Origin: Rhizobium tibeticum
GTDB taxonomy: Bacteria; Pseudomonadota; Alphaproteobacteria; Rhizobiales; Rhizobiaceae
Length of the DNA: 64,000 nucleotides
Direction: 5' to 3'
Assembly (NCBI RefSeq): GCF_900110205.1
Contig: NZ_FOCV01000006.1
Location: 62,001-126,000 of the forward strand
Shown here: piece by piece, positions 1 to 9,441 of the stretch
Layout of the letters: each line of letters opens with the position of its first letter
Numbering within the stretch: the stretch's first letter is position 1
Notes under the pieces: model-generated
What the model saw: only the letters and a program-made list of their open reading frames with translations
Database searches by the model: none
Told to the model about the DNA's origin: nothing
Translations under genes and position numbers: made by a program

Positions 1-1832
1 GCGGCTGGCAGACTGCGAAGTTCTCCAATCCGCTCCAAATCCAGGCCGGGGTGACATATGTGGCGTCCTACCACACGACCGGGACCTACGTTGCGACAGC
101 GGGCTACTTCAACTCTGCGCATACCAATGGTGCTCTGACTGGCCTTTCGGCGACGGCAAGCGGCGGGAACGGTGTCTATTCCTATGGAACTGGCACGACT
201 TTCCCAACGTCTAGCTATCAGGCATCCAATTACTGGGTCGATGTCGTATTCAACCAATCGACGGTGAATTCAGTGCCCGTTGCAGCTAATGACAACGGCT
301 TCAGCACATACGCAAATACGGCATTGTCAATCGCCTCGGCAGCTCTTCTAGCAAACGACAATGACCCGGACGGCGATCCACTGTCGATTACGGGCGTTGC
401 GAACGGGGTAAACGGCACGGTCACCTTCGACAGCATCACGAATACGATTATGTTCACTCCGACGGCAGGCTACGTCGGAGCAGCAAACTTCTCCTACACT
501 ATTGCTGACGGCCGGGGTGGAACTGCCTCCGCAACGGTCAGCTTAACCGTTGGCCCGCAGCCAACGGGCACTGGTCTGTTTTCGTCGAGCGACACACCGA
601 CCAATCTCGCGGAAAACGATCCAGGATCCGTCGAGCTCGGCGTCAAGTTCGTTTCCTCCGAACGAGGCGAGATCACCGGCCTGCGCTACTATAAGAGCGC
701 GCAGGATACAGGTACGCATACCGGTTCGCTGTGGAGCAGCACGGGGGTCCTTCTGGCGTCGGCAACATTCACGAACGAAACAGCAAGCGGCTGGCAGACG
801 GTAACCTTCTCGCAGCCTGTCAGCATCTCGGCAGGCGTGACCTATGTGGCGAGCTATCACTCGAACGGCTTCTATGCTGCGACCCCAAACTATTTCGCCA
901 GCAGCCATTCCAATGGCGCTCTGACGGCGTCGTCAAGCGGCAACGGTGTCTATGCCTACGGTACAGGCAGCCTGTTCCCGACTGCGACCTACAACGCAAC
1001 AAACTACTGGGTGGACGTACTTTATCAAACGGCAACTCAAAACGCAGCGCCTCTGGCTGCGAACGACACCGGGATTTCGGGCGCAGCGAATACGCCGTTG
1101 ACGATCCTTGCGTCAGCCTTACTCGCCAATGACAGCGATCCCGACGGTGACGCAATTTCCATTACCGGCGTCGGCAATGCAGTGAACGGAACGGTGTCCT
1201 TCGACAGCCAGTCGAACATGATCACGTTTACACCGTCGACGGGCTACACCGGATCTGCAAGCTTCTCCTACACGATCATCGACGCGAATGGCGCAACGGC
1301 CACGGCGCAGGCATCCCTCGCCATTTCCAACCAGGGTAGCGAGCAGAACGTCTTTGCCGCCGGTACGACGCCTGCGATCATCTCGGTCAATGACAACAGC
1401 CCGGTCAATCTCGGCATGAAGTTCCAGTCGGACGCGGCAGGCTGGATCACGGGCATTCGTTTCTACAAGAGTGAGGAAAATACCGGAGCCCACACGGGCT
1501 ATCTCTGGACTGCAAGCGGCACATTGCTTGCGAGTGCGACCTTCACCAATGAGAGCGCAAGCGGTTGGCAATCCGTCAATCTCTCGCAACAGGTCGCAAT
1601 CGATGCCGGCACGACATACGTCGTCTCCTACAGCACGAATGGCAATTATTCGGCAACGGGCAACTACTTCAGTGACAGCACGACAAACGGCAATCTGCAG
1701 GCCATGTCGTCAGCGCTCAGTGGTGGCAACGGCGTCTATGGATACGGCTCCAGCGGGCTGTTCCCGACAAGCACATACAACAGCACCAATTACTATGTGG
1801 ACGTGGCATTCAGGCAGCAGCTCGCAGCGTAA
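1..1832 (+). CDS. secreted DUF4082 / cadherin-like repeat protein (5' end outside window)
   Basis: The open frame is already running at the left edge ([10 protein letters not shown] at base 3 matches the later [10 protein letters not shown]), so only the C-terminal ~610 residues are here. It alternates two modules: DUF4082-type beta-sandwich units (LGVKF..., GWQ(T/S)V, TYV(A/V)SY, NY(W/Y)VDV repeated three times) and Ig/cadherin-like units of the Big_9 type (AANDNGF / AANDTGI, LLANDxDPDGD, FSYTI) seen twice. Such proteins are large exported surface or matrix proteins, often with glycan-linked partners. No glycine-aspartate RTX repeats are visible at the C-terminus, which ends in [11 protein letters not shown]. 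The type I exporter encoded 1.6 kb downstream on the same strand is the obvious candidate to secrete it. Family recognition is by repeat pattern; the substrate/exporter link is inference. Confidence 0.85.
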   Translation, partial: GWQTAKFSNPLQIQAGVTYVASYHTTGTYVATAGYFNSAHTNGALTGLSATASGGNGVYSYGTGTTFPTSSYQASNYWVDVVFNQSTVNSVPVAANDNGFSTYANTALSIASAALLANDNDPDGDPLSITGVANGVNGTVTFDSITNTIMFTPTAGYVGAANFSYTIADGRGGTASATVSLTVGPQPTGTGLFSSSDTPTNLAENDPGSVELGVKFVSSERGEITGLRYYKSAQDTGTHTGSLWSSTGVLLASATFTNETASGWQTVTFSQPVSISAGVTYVASYHSNGFYAATPNYFASSHSNGALTASSSGNGVYAYGTGSLFPTATYNATNYWVDVLYQTATQNAAPLAANDTGISGAANTPLTILASALLANDSDPDGDAISITGVGNAVNGTVSFDSQSNMITFTPSTGYTGSASFSYTIIDANGATATAQASLAISNQGSEQNVFAAGTTPAIISVNDNSPVNLGMKFQSDAAGWITGIRFYKSEENTGAHTGYLWTASGTLLASATFTNESASGWQSVNLSQQVAIDAGTTYVVSYSTNGNYSATGNYFSDSTTNGNLQAMSSALSGGNGVYGYGSSGLFPTSTYNSTNYYVDVAFRQQLAA

Positions 1833-1852
1833 TGGCGAGTGGGGGAGTATCA

Positions 1853-3076
1853 ATGACAGGTGGCGACAAGCGCCTCCCAGTAACGGTTTTGGCGGGTTTC
1901 CTCGGCGCGGGAAAGACAACCATCCTCAACCATGTTTTGCGTAACCGGGAAGGACGCCGGGTCGCCGTGATCGTCAACGACATGAGCGAGATCAATATCG
2001 ATGCCGAGCTCGTTCGTGATGGTGGCGCCAATCTGTCGCGCACCAGTGAAACGCTGGTCGAACTGACCAATGGGTGCATCTGCTGCACGCTGCGCGACGA
2101 TCTCTTGAGCGAAGTGCGTCGGCTTGCTGGCGACGATCGCTTCGACTACCTGCTGATCGAGGGCACCGGCATCGCCGAACCTCTGCCGATCGCCGCCACA
2201 TTCTCCTTCCGCGACGAAAATGGCAGTGCGCTCTGCGACGTTGCGCGGCTGGATACGATGGTTTCTGTCGTCGACGCAGCGAACCTGCTTGCAGACTACT
2301 CAAGCGCAGATTTCCTGAGCGATCGCGGGGAGACCCGCGACACCGATGACGAACGGACACTCGTCGATCTCCTGGTGGAGCAGATCGAATTCGCCGATGT
2401 CGTCGTCATCAATAAGATCTCTGAGGTTAGTTTAGAAATGCGCGCCACGGTGCGGAAGATCGTTGCCGCGCTAAACCCCGACGCCCGCGTCATCGAGACA
2501 GACTTCGGCGACTTGCCACTTTCTTTCATTCTGGATACCGGTCTGTTCAGCGAAGCCAAGTCGGCTCGTCATCCGTACTGGCACAAGGAGCTCTATGGCT
2601 GGGGCGATCATGTCCCAGAAACCGAAGAGTACGGTATTTCGAGCTTCGTCTATCGCGCACGCCGCCCCTTCGACCCCGCAGCGCTCGATCGCTTTCTCGC
2701 GCAGCAATGGCCGGGCCTCATTCGCGCCAAGGGGCACTTCTGGCTGGCAACACGGCCGAACGAAATCGGACTGCTTTCCATTGCCGGCACACAGCGGCGC
2801 ACAGACACCAAGGGCTTCTGGTGGGCGAGCGTGTCCAAGGCACATTGGCCACGCTATCCGCAATTCCGCCAGCTGCTCGACCGTCATTGGGACACGATCT
2901 GGGGCGATCGCCGCCAGGAACTCGTGTTCATCGGCGCAGGCCTTGATCAGCAGGCAATCAGCGCCGCACTTAACGACTGCCTGATCGGAGAAGAGGCAAG
3001 CTTTGACCCTGATCTCGGCAAACGTCTCACGGATCCGTTCCCGGCGTGGCAACACGCGCAGCATCACCATCCATGA
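1853..3076 (+). CDS. CobW/G3E family P-loop GTPase (metal chaperone type)
   Basis: 407 residues. The N-terminus has the Walker A motif GFLGAGKTT, the family's metal-binding CICC motif about 60 residues later, and a NKI(S) guanine-specificity motif (VVVINKIS); a CobW C-terminal domain and a histidine-rich tail (QHAQHHHP) follow. COG0523 proteins of this type insert or deliver metals, often zinc, with GTP hydrolysis. An ATG at 1832 overlaps the stop of the repeat-protein gene, but the one at 1853 has GGGGGAG seven bases upstream and gives the usual short lead before the P-loop, so I chose it. Its position inside a type I secretion locus is unusual; it may load or protect a metal for the secreted repeat protein, which is inference. 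Confidence 0.9.
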   Translation: MTGGDKRLPVTVLAGFLGAGKTTILNHVLRNREGRRVAVIVNDMSEINIDAELVRDGGANLSRTSETLVELTNGCICCTLRDDLLSEVRRLAGDDRFDYLLIEGTGIAEPLPIAATFSFRDENGSALCDVARLDTMVSVVDAANLLADYSSADFLSDRGETRDTDDERTLVDLLVEQIEFADVVVINKISEVSLEMRATVRKIVAALNPDARVIETDFGDLPLSFILDTGLFSEAKSARHPYWHKELYGWGDHVPETEEYGISSFVYRARRPFDPAALDRFLAQQWPGLIRAKGHFWLATRPNEIGLLSIAGTQRRTDTKGFWWASVSKAHWPRYPQFRQLLDRHWDTIWGDRRQELVFIGAGLDQQAISAALNDCLIGEEASFDPDLGKRLTDPFPAWQHAQHHHP

Positions 3077-3102
3077 TCACTTATCAAAACGAGGAGACGA
3101 CA

Positions 3103-3411
3103 ATGAGCAATGAACTCTACGCAGACGGAATTGGCGAAATCACCGTCACCGGCACCATCGTGCGCATCGATCTGATGTCGCTGTCGGCCACCGAGCGCGA
3201 TGCGAGCAACAACCCGAAGCCTGTCTTCCGGCAACGCATCATCATGCCGGTCGACGCTTTTGCGAACGCAGTCGACCTGATGCAAAAAGCACTGGCCGGA
3301 CTTGTGGAAGCCGGGGCCGTGCGCCGTATCAACGATCTGCCATCAAGCCCGAAGGCTGAAATCATCCAGCCGTCTGGTGCGTCGGCAAACGCATCGCCGA
3401 ACTTCAACTAA
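3103..3411 (+). CDS. small conserved-looking hypothetical protein of the secretion locus
   Basis: 102 residues, start chosen at the ATG behind GAGGAGACG; an upstream in-frame start at 3046 would overlap the CobW gene. I do not recognise the family. It has a regular beta-like first half (GIGEITVTGTIVRIDLMSL), an amphipathic stretch around DAFANAVDLMQKALAGLV and a low-complexity tail rich in Pro, Ser, Ala and Asn. No signal peptide or membrane segment. It sits 27 bp after the GTPase and 38 bp before the ABC exporter on the same strand, so it is probably co-transcribed with them and may be an accessory cytoplasmic factor. Confidence 0.75.
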   Translation: MSNELYADGIGEITVTGTIVRIDLMSLSATERDASNNPKPVFRQRIIMPVDAFANAVDLMQKALAGLVEAGAVRRINDLPSSPKAEIIQPSGASANASPNFN

Positions 3412-3449
3412 CCTTCATCTGGTTTTCAACGCAGACGCTCGGGTGGGCC

Positions 3450-5594
3450 ATGAGTACGTTTTTGCACACCAATCTACACTGCCTTGCACTCGTCGCGCGC
3501 CATCACGGCGTCGATCTGTCCCCCGAACGCCTGCAGCACGACTATGCTGTCGACGAGCGGCCGGTCGAAGTCCGGCAGTTGCTGCGGATGGCCAAGGATG
3601 CCGGTCTTCGCGCCCGGCAGATCAGCCTCAACTGGTCGTCGCTACTCCAGTTGGGCGAGGCCTTCCCGGTTCTGGCCCAGCTTGAAAACGGTAACTGGAT
3701 CGTCATTGCCGGACCCGCGATGGGTGAGGAAGAAGCAAAGATCAGGGTCCTCGACCCCTTGGCCGAGCGCCCCGACTTCATTCTTCTGAACGAGGAGCAG
3801 TTCACCAGATCCTGGCGTGGATCCGTGGTGATGCTAAAGCGGAACTATAGTCTGCATGACGCCGACCAGCCGTTCGGCTTCCGTTGGTTCATTCCCGAAA
3901 TCATCAAGCAGCGCAGCTTCTTCCGCGACGTTGCGCTTGCGGCCATCGTCCTTTACGGGCTTGGCCTGACGACCCCGATCTTCTTCCAGCTCGTCATTGA
4001 CAAGGTGCTGGTCCATCAAAGCTATGCAACGCTGACGGTTCTCACAGCCGGCATTGCCATTGCCCTTGTTTTCGATGCCGCGTTCAGCTTCCTGCGGCGC
4101 TATCTGCTGCTCTATGCGACGAACCGGATCGATATCAGGATCGCGACGCGGACCTTCGGACATCTGCTCAATCTTCCGATTGCACTCTTCGAACAGGCAT
4201 CGGCGGGCGTTCTCGTCAAGCATATGCAGCAGACCGGCCGCATTCGCGAGTTCCTGACGGGGCGCCTCTTTCTGACCCTTCTCGACGGCGTGTCTTTGCT
4301 GGTCTTCATTCCGATCCTGCTTCTCTACAGCGTGAAGCTCACGCTCGTCGTCATGGGTTTTGCTGCCCTCGTCGGCCTCGTCGTCATGCTTCTTGTCGGC
4401 CCCTTCCAGCGCCGCCTGCAGGCGCTCTACAAGGCCGAAGGCGACCGGCAGGCCCTGCTCGTCGAAACGGTGCACGGCATGCGTACCGTCAAGTCACTGG
4501 CGCTCGAACCGCGTCAGCGCCGCGCCTGGGACGACTACTCGGCGCAATCGATATCCGTGCGTTTCCGCGTCGAGAAGATCTCCACGGTCGCTCAGTCGAT
4601 GACCGGGCTTCTCGAGAAACTGATGAGCGTCGCCATTATCGGACTTGGCGCGCTCGACGTCTTCAGCGGCGCCATGACGATCGGCGCGCTGGTCGCATTC
4701 AACATGCTGGCTGGGCGGGTCTCTGGTCCGCTTGTCCAGATCGTGACGATGGTGCACGAGTACCAGGAGGTTGCGCTTTCGGTACGCATGCTTGGCGAGA
4801 TCATGAACCAGCGCCCGGAGCAAGCCGGCCGCGGTCGCGGCATCCGCCCGCATCTTAGAGGCAACATCGAATTCGACAAGGTAACGTTCCGCTATGGGCC
4901 GGATGGGGCCCCTGCGCTCGACGACGTCTCCTTCAGCATTCCGGCCGGCTGCGTATTTGGCGTTGTTGGCAAGAGCGGTTCCGGCAAAACCACGATCACT
5001 CGCCTCATCCAGGGTCTTTATCAGAACCAGCAGGGCATTATTCGAATGGATGGTTATGACAGTCGGGAGATCGACCTCGTGCATCTGAGAACGAGCACCG
5101 GCGTCGTGCTGCAGGACAACTTCCTTTTCCGGGGCACCGTTCGCGAGAACATCGCGGCAGCAAAGCCCGACGCCAGCATCGAGGAGATCATGGAGGTTGC
5201 GCGTATCGCCGGCGCCGAAGAGTTCATCGAGCGGCTTCCACGCGGCTTCGACACCATGCTGGAGGAAAACGCCTCGAACCTGTCCGGCGGGCAGAGGCAA
5301 CGCCTGGCAATAGCTCGGGCATTGATCACCGATCCGAAACTCCTGATCCTCGATGAGGCCACCAGCGCGCTTGACCCCGACAGCGAGACGATCATCCGCC
5401 AGAACCTCAGCCAGATCGCGGCCGGGCGAACAGTGGTCATCGTTTCGCACCGCCTCTCCACACTTGTCGATGCGGACGCCATCCTGGTCGTCGAACGAGG
5501 CAAGATTGCCGATATCGGCAGGCATGATCAACTCGTGACGCGCTGCATGACATACCGTCACCTGTGGTCACAGCAGATGAGGCAGGTAGCATGA
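3450..5594 (+). CDS. type I secretion ABC exporter with C39-like domain (HlyB type)
   Basis: 714 residues. Residues 1-130 are a C39-peptidase-like domain of the degenerate kind found in HlyB: the catalytic Cys motif is missing (NLHCLALVARHHG in its place) and the usual His site reads GNWIVI, so it should bind but not cleave substrate. Six membrane segments follow between about 150 and 430, then the nucleotide-binding domain with Walker A GKSGSGKTT near 505, signature LSGGQRQ near 610, Walker B LLILDEATSALD near 631 and the H-loop VSHRLS. It acts in the inner membrane with the HlyD partner whose ATG overlaps its TGA, and an outer-membrane TolC protein not encoded in this window. The likely cargo is the repeat protein at the window start. 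Confidence 0.95.
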   Translation: MSTFLHTNLHCLALVARHHGVDLSPERLQHDYAVDERPVEVRQLLRMAKDAGLRARQISLNWSSLLQLGEAFPVLAQLENGNWIVIAGPAMGEEEAKIRVLDPLAERPDFILLNEEQFTRSWRGSVVMLKRNYSLHDADQPFGFRWFIPEIIKQRSFFRDVALAAIVLYGLGLTTPIFFQLVIDKVLVHQSYATLTVLTAGIAIALVFDAAFSFLRRYLLLYATNRIDIRIATRTFGHLLNLPIALFEQASAGVLVKHMQQTGRIREFLTGRLFLTLLDGVSLLVFIPILLLYSVKLTLVVMGFAALVGLVVMLLVGPFQRRLQALYKAEGDRQALLVETVHGMRTVKSLALEPRQRRAWDDYSAQSISVRFRVEKISTVAQSMTGLLEKLMSVAIIGLGALDVFSGAMTIGALVAFNMLAGRVSGPLVQIVTMVHEYQEVALSVRMLGEIMNQRPEQAGRGRGIRPHLRGNIEFDKVTFRYGPDGAPALDDVSFSIPAGCVFGVVGKSGSGKTTITRLIQGLYQNQQGIIRMDGYDSREIDLVHLRTSTGVVLQDNFLFRGTVRENIAAAKPDASIEEIMEVARIAGAEEFIERLPRGFDTMLEENASNLSGGQRQRLAIARALITDPKLLILDEATSALDPDSETIIRQNLSQIAAGRTVVIVSHRLSTLVDADAILVVERGKIADIGRHDQLVTRCMTYRHLWSQQMRQVA

Positions 5595-6997
5595 CCGCGC
5601 GCGCTGAAAAACCAAGAGAGAACCTGCCTGTTCCAACGACTGCCCCAGTCACGCAACCAGCACTCAGGCGCTCGTTGCCGGCCGCGATCGCGGAATTCCA
5701 GTCCGATGCTGTGGAGCTTGAAGAGCGGGCTCCGCCAAGGGTCGCCCGCATGACGCTCTACGGCATCACTGCGCTCATTACCGCGATCATCGTCTGGGCG
5801 TCCGTTTCGTCGATCGATGAGGTGGTCGTTGCGCCCGGCAAGCTGATTACGACGATGCCGACCATCGTGGTGCAACCGCTCGAGACGTCGATCATTCGAA
5901 CGATCAATGTCACGGCCGGAGAGATCGTCAAGAAAGGCCAGGTGCTCGCCACGCTTGACGCGACGTTCAGCCAGTCTGACGTCGACCAGCAACGGGCAAA
6001 ATTCATAGCGCTCGACGCCCAGGTGAAACGCCTGGAAGCCGAGCTTGCCGGCACGGACTACACCAAGACGGCGGGCTTATCGCGCGACGAACTGCTTCAG
6101 ATGCAATTGTTCGGGCAGCGCCGCGCCTATTATGCGGCACAGTTGCAGAACTACGATCAGCAGATTGCCGCCCAGGCGGCGACGATTGCTTCAAGCCGGA
6201 ACCAGGAGGCAGTTCTTGCGGATCGACGCAAAACGCTGTCACAGATCGAGGGCGCCAGGGAACGGCTGTATGATCGCGAGAGCGGGTCTCTGATTACGCT
6301 TCTGGGATCGCGTGATGCCCGTCTTGACGTGGAAACCACCCTTACGGCGGTCCAAGGCAAGGCTGATGAAGCCGAACACACCTTGTCCAAGCTCAAGGCC
6401 GACCGGCAAGCGTTCATCGAGGACTTCCGACGCGCAGCCATGGAGCAGCTTGTAGACCTGCGTAGCCAGCGCGACACTGCCGCCGAGGAACTGAAGAAGA
6501 TGGAGCTTCGGCGCGACATGGTAGCGTTGACCGCACCAGCCAATGCGGTCGTGCTTGACCTCGCCGCGCGCTCCGTCGGCTCGGTGGTTCGAGAGGCTGA
6601 GCCCATCGTGACGCTGGTTCCGCTCAACGTACCGCTGGAGGCCGAGGTCTCGGTCAACACGCGCGACATCGGCCGCATTACCACGGGCAAGGAAACCCGG
6701 ATCAAGTTCGATGCGTACCCGTTCCAAAAATATGGCACCGCGTCTGGAACAGTGAGAACGGTGAGCCGCGATGCATTCACCCCGTCACAGCAGGAGGCGG
6801 CGAACCAAACGCCCGCTCCCTACTTCAAGGCACGCATACCGCTTGCAGATCCAAGGCTGAAAGGCTCGGATGAGCCCGTGCGACTGCTTCCTGGCATGAC
6901 AGTTTCAGCCGAGATCATGGTCGGCCGACGCACCGTCATCTCATACTTCCTCTATCCGATACTGCGTGGGCTTGATAGCGCAATCCGGGAGCCGTGA
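5591..6997 (+). CDS. HlyD family periplasmic adaptor of type I secretion
   Basis: 468 residues. A proline-rich cytoplasmic tail is followed by one membrane segment (about 53-75, YGITALITAIIVWASV), a lipoyl-like half motif around 93-123 (VVQPLE...GQVLATLD), a long coiled coil to about 290, the second lipoyl half (LTAPANAVVLDLA) and a beta-barrel domain with KFDAYPFQKYG, typical of HlyD/PrtE adaptors. It bridges the inner-membrane exporter and the outer-membrane channel. Its ATG overlaps the stop of the ABC gene as ATGA, indicating translational coupling; a longer frame to 5564 would run into the exporter gene and has no better ribosome site. Confidence 0.95.
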   Translation: MTARAEKPRENLPVPTTAPVTQPALRRSLPAAIAEFQSDAVELEERAPPRVARMTLYGITALITAIIVWASVSSIDEVVVAPGKLITTMPTIVVQPLETSIIRTINVTAGEIVKKGQVLATLDATFSQSDVDQQRAKFIALDAQVKRLEAELAGTDYTKTAGLSRDELLQMQLFGQRRAYYAAQLQNYDQQIAAQAATIASSRNQEAVLADRRKTLSQIEGARERLYDRESGSLITLLGSRDARLDVETTLTAVQGKADEAEHTLSKLKADRQAFIEDFRRAAMEQLVDLRSQRDTAAEELKKMELRRDMVALTAPANAVVLDLAARSVGSVVREAEPIVTLVPLNVPLEAEVSVNTRDIGRITTGKETRIKFDAYPFQKYGTASGTVRTVSRDAFTPSQQEAANQTPAPYFKARIPLADPRLKGSDEPVRLLPGMTVSAEIMVGRRTVISYFLYPILRGLDSAIREP

Positions 6998-7019
6998 GAG
7001 GATGGAATGGTAAGATCGG

Positions 7020-7053
7020 CTGCAAGGCTTCCGCCGTCCCGGAAGCCTTGCAG
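7020..7053 (+). terminator. 13-bp stem hairpin after the secretion operon
   Basis: CTGCAAGGCTTCC and GGAAGCCTTGCAG form a perfect 13-bp stem with an 8-base loop, 22 bp after the HlyD stop. There is no T-run after it, so it may be a rho-assisted terminator or an mRNA end-stabiliser. A weaker CCGCA/TGCGG stem follows at 7056-7068. Confidence 0.6.
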
Positions 7054-7141
7054 CTCCGCATACTGCGGCTGCACGCCGTAAACGGGTGCAGCTACCCCTT
7101 TAATGTGATAGGCCGCGCCGGCACGTTCCAAGGAGGAATCG

Positions 7142-8035
7142 GTGACGGCAGCGACCAATCAAGCAGACGTCCAGGCAAGGGAACTGATAGGAACCATTCT
7201 TGCCGAAAGTCCCCTCAAGGCAGCCGGTTTCATCGTGACGATCTACGGCGACGTCGTCGAACCGCGCGGTGGTGTGGCATGGATCGGCAACCTGATTGAA
7301 ACCTGCGCCGAAGTCGGCATCAGCGAAACCCTCGTGAGAACCGCCGTGTCGCGACTGGTCGCCTCGGGGCAGCTCCTCGGTGAAAGGGAAGGACGGCGAA
7401 GCTACTATCGCCTATCCCAGTCTGCCGGGCGCGAGTTTGCCGCAGCCGCCATGGTGCTCTTCGAACCTTTCGAGGATCACGGCTGGCAGTTCGTCCATAT
7501 GACAGGCTTATCTGCCGACGAGCAGATGCAGGCGCTCCAGCGCGCCGGCTTTGCGCGTCTTGGACCCCGCCTGGCAGTTGGACCTGCAGGGCCACTACCG
7601 GCAACGATTGCCGGCACGGTCTTTCGTGCCGAAACCGCGTCCGGTCAAAAGGCATTGGCGGCCTTCGTCGCGGATTATTGGGATCTTGCTCCGCACGCTG
7701 CTGCCTACCGGCAATTCCTCGTGCAATTTGAGCCTATCGCCCGATTCCTGGAATCTGACGCACCGGCTCCGAAGACGTCTTTGGCGGTGCGGCTGCTTTT
7801 GACGCATCGCTTCCGCAGTGTCTTGCTGCATGATCCGAGACTACCCTCCCCCGCCTTGCCAAAGGATTGGCCCGGACAGCGGGCAAGGCGACTCTTCGCT
7901 TGTCTTTATCGAAAACTCTCGCCCGCCGCTGACGCCCATGTGGCGCGCAACTTCGTCGCGGCGGTAGGGCCGTTGGCGATAGCGACCGCTGCGACCGACC
8001 GTCGACTGACCAGCCTTTCTAAGCAGATCATCTAG
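7142..8035 (+). CDS. paaX: PaaX family repressor of phenylacetate degradation
   Basis: 297 residues, GTG start directly after AAGGAGGAATCG. The N-terminal winged-helix region (TIYGDVVEPRGG, then SETLVRTAVSRLVASGQL) and the following GRRSYYRLSQSG-type wing are characteristic of PaaX; the central PaaX-like domain shows FEDHGWQFVHM. PaaX binds paa promoters and is released by phenylacetyl-CoA, the first pathway intermediate. Here it lies 187 bp upstream of the paaJ-A-B-C-D-E operon on the same strand. The locus also contains a TetR-type regulator (28640-29236), so control may be double. Confidence 0.93.
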   Translation: MTAATNQADVQARELIGTILAESPLKAAGFIVTIYGDVVEPRGGVAWIGNLIETCAEVGISETLVRTAVSRLVASGQLLGEREGRRSYYRLSQSAGREFAAAAMVLFEPFEDHGWQFVHMTGLSADEQMQALQRAGFARLGPRLAVGPAGPLPATIAGTVFRAETASGQKALAAFVADYWDLAPHAAAYRQFLVQFEPIARFLESDAPAPKTSLAVRLLLTHRFRSVLLHDPRLPSPALPKDWPGQRARRLFACLYRKLSPAADAHVARNFVAAVGPLAIATAATDRRLTSLSKQII

Positions 8036-8126
8036 CGTCCGAGCCCGTCCTGGCCTCTTGCCGAGGTGTTTGTGATATACTCAACAGGCACAGCCGCAAA
8101 CATCACAATTTTTGTCTCATGGTCTG

Positions 8127-8155
8127 TTGATGTGTGACATATGGCATGCTAATAG
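8127..8155 (+). promoter_or_regulatory. candidate sigma-70-type promoter of the paa operon
   Basis: TTGATG (8127-8132), a 17-base spacer and TAATAG (8150-8155) stand immediately upstream of the palindromic operator at 8157-8174. A regulator bound there would block initiation. Predicted by eye only. Confidence 0.4.
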
Positions 8156-8156
8156 A

Positions 8157-8174
8157 TGACCGATCGGTCGGTTA
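8157..8174 (+). promoter_or_regulatory. palindromic operator before paaJ (shared with 31980-31997)
   Basis: Contains the perfect 12-bp palindrome GACCGATCGGTC and reads TAACCGACCGATCGGTCA on the minus strand. This matches the paaG/paaN-relic site AAACCGACCGGCCGGTCA at 15 of 18 positions. Length and symmetry fit a TetR-family dimer; the TetR gene in this window is encoded beside paaK. Binding is inferred. Confidence 0.6.
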
Positions 8175-8222
8175 ATCAATGTTGGATTGATCGACCTTGC
8201 GGGAAGCAGGAGGAAATCGCGC

Positions 8223-9416
8223 ATGTCGGAAGATGCTGTCCGCACACCCATCGGCCGCTATGGCGGTGCGCTTGCGGCGGTGCGCGCGGATGATCTGGCA
8301 GCCCTTCCACTCACCGCCTTGATGGAGCGTCATGCGGATGTCGACTGGAGTAAGGTCGACGATCTCATCTATGGCTGCGCCAACCAGGCGGGCGAAGACA
8401 ACCGCAATGTCGGCCGCATGGCCGTGCTCCTGTCCGGCATGCCCGTCACTGTTCCGGCAACAACCGTCAATCGCTTGTGTGGATCCGGCATGGATGCCGT
8501 CGGCATGGCGGCAAGGGCAATCCGCGCCGGCGACTGCGACTTCGTGATCGCCGGTGGCGTCGAGAGCATGAGCCGCGCGCCCTTCGTCATGCCGAAGGCA
8601 GACAACGCTTTTTCCCGGAGCAATGCGGTCCACGACACGACGATCGGCTGGCGCTTCGTCAATCCAAGGATGAAGGCGCAGTTCGGCGTCGATTCCATGC
8701 CTGAGACAGCCGACAACGTGGCGGCCGATTTTGGCGTCAGCCGCGCCGACCAGGACGCGTTTGCGGCTCGCAGCCAGGCCCGCTGGGCAGCGGCTCAGGA
8801 GGCTGGCCTGTTCGTCGACGAACTGGTCAGCGTCAAGCTTGCGCAGAAGAAGGGTGATCCCGTTGTCGTCGACCGCGATGAACACCCACGCCCGGGCACG
8901 ACGGCCGAGCAGCTTTCAAAGCTCAAGGGGGTAAACGGCCCGGACCTCAGCGTTACGGCGGGCAACGCGTCAGGCGTCAATGACGGCGCTGCCGCCCTCA
9001 TTGTCGCGAGCGAGGCGGCTGCAAAAGCGCAGGGTCTGAGGCCTAAGGCGCGCATCGTCGCAATGGCTGCAGCCGGCGTCGAGCCGCGCATTATGGGCGT
9101 TGGTCCAGCCCCTGCCGCGCGCCGCGTGCTGGAGCGCGCTGGGCTTGCAATCGGCCAGATGGACGTGATCGAGTTGAACGAGGCATTTGCCGCCCAGGCG
9201 CTCGCCGTGCTGCGCGATCTGGACCTCCCCGATGATGCGCCCCATGTCAATCCGAATGGCGGCGCCATCGCGATCGGCCATCCGCTCGGCATGAGCGGCG
9301 CCCGGCTGGTCACCACGGCAACCTACCAATTGCAGCGCCAAGGCGGTCGCTATGCGCTTTGCACCATGTGTATCGGCGTCGGTCAGGGCATCGCAATCAT
9401 TCTCGAGCGCGTCTGA
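8223..9416 (+). CDS. paaJ: 3-oxoadipyl-CoA thiolase
   Basis: 397 residues. Thiolase of the PaaJ/PcaF type: [11 protein letters not shown] at the start, nucleophile Cys in [12 protein letters not shown] (about residue 87), [10 protein letters not shown] and the second active-site Cys in [11 protein letters not shown]. It cleaves 3-oxoadipyl-CoA to succinyl-CoA and acetyl-CoA (and can act on dehydrosuberyl-CoA), the last step of the pathway. The ATG at 8223 follows AGGAGG at 8208-8213; an in-frame ATG at 8187 adds residues with no family likeness. The chosen start lacks about four residues normally found before DAVRTPIG. First gene of the paa operon, 25 bp before paaA. Confidence 0.9.
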   Translation: MSEDAVRTPIGRYGGALAAVRADDLAALPLTALMERHADVDWSKVDDLIYGCANQAGEDNRNVGRMAVLLSGMPVTVPATTVNRLCGSGMDAVGMAARAIRAGDCDFVIAGGVESMSRAPFVMPKADNAFSRSNAVHDTTIGWRFVNPRMKAQFGVDSMPETADNVAADFGVSRADQDAFAARSQARWAAAQEAGLFVDELVSVKLAQKKGDPVVVDRDEHPRPGTTAEQLSKLKGVNGPDLSVTAGNASGVNDGAAALIVASEAAAKAQGLRPKARIVAMAAAGVEPRIMGVGPAPAARRVLERAGLAIGQMDVIELNEAFAAQALAVLRDLDLPDDAPHVNPNGGAIAIGHPLGMSGARLVTTATYQLQRQGGRYALCTMCIGVGQGIAIILERV

Positions 9417-9441
9417 CGCGCGAAGGCAAAGGAGACGAACC

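Noticed and set aside
4494..5561. 355-residue minus-strand frame opposite the ABC exporter gene
   Set aside because: Shadow of a high-GC gene: Arg/Asp/Val-rich, no motif, and the plus strand encodes a complete exporter.
7020..7053. Perfect hairpin considered as a PaaX operator
   Set aside because: It directly follows the secretion operon and is unlike the known PaaX target; termination is simpler.
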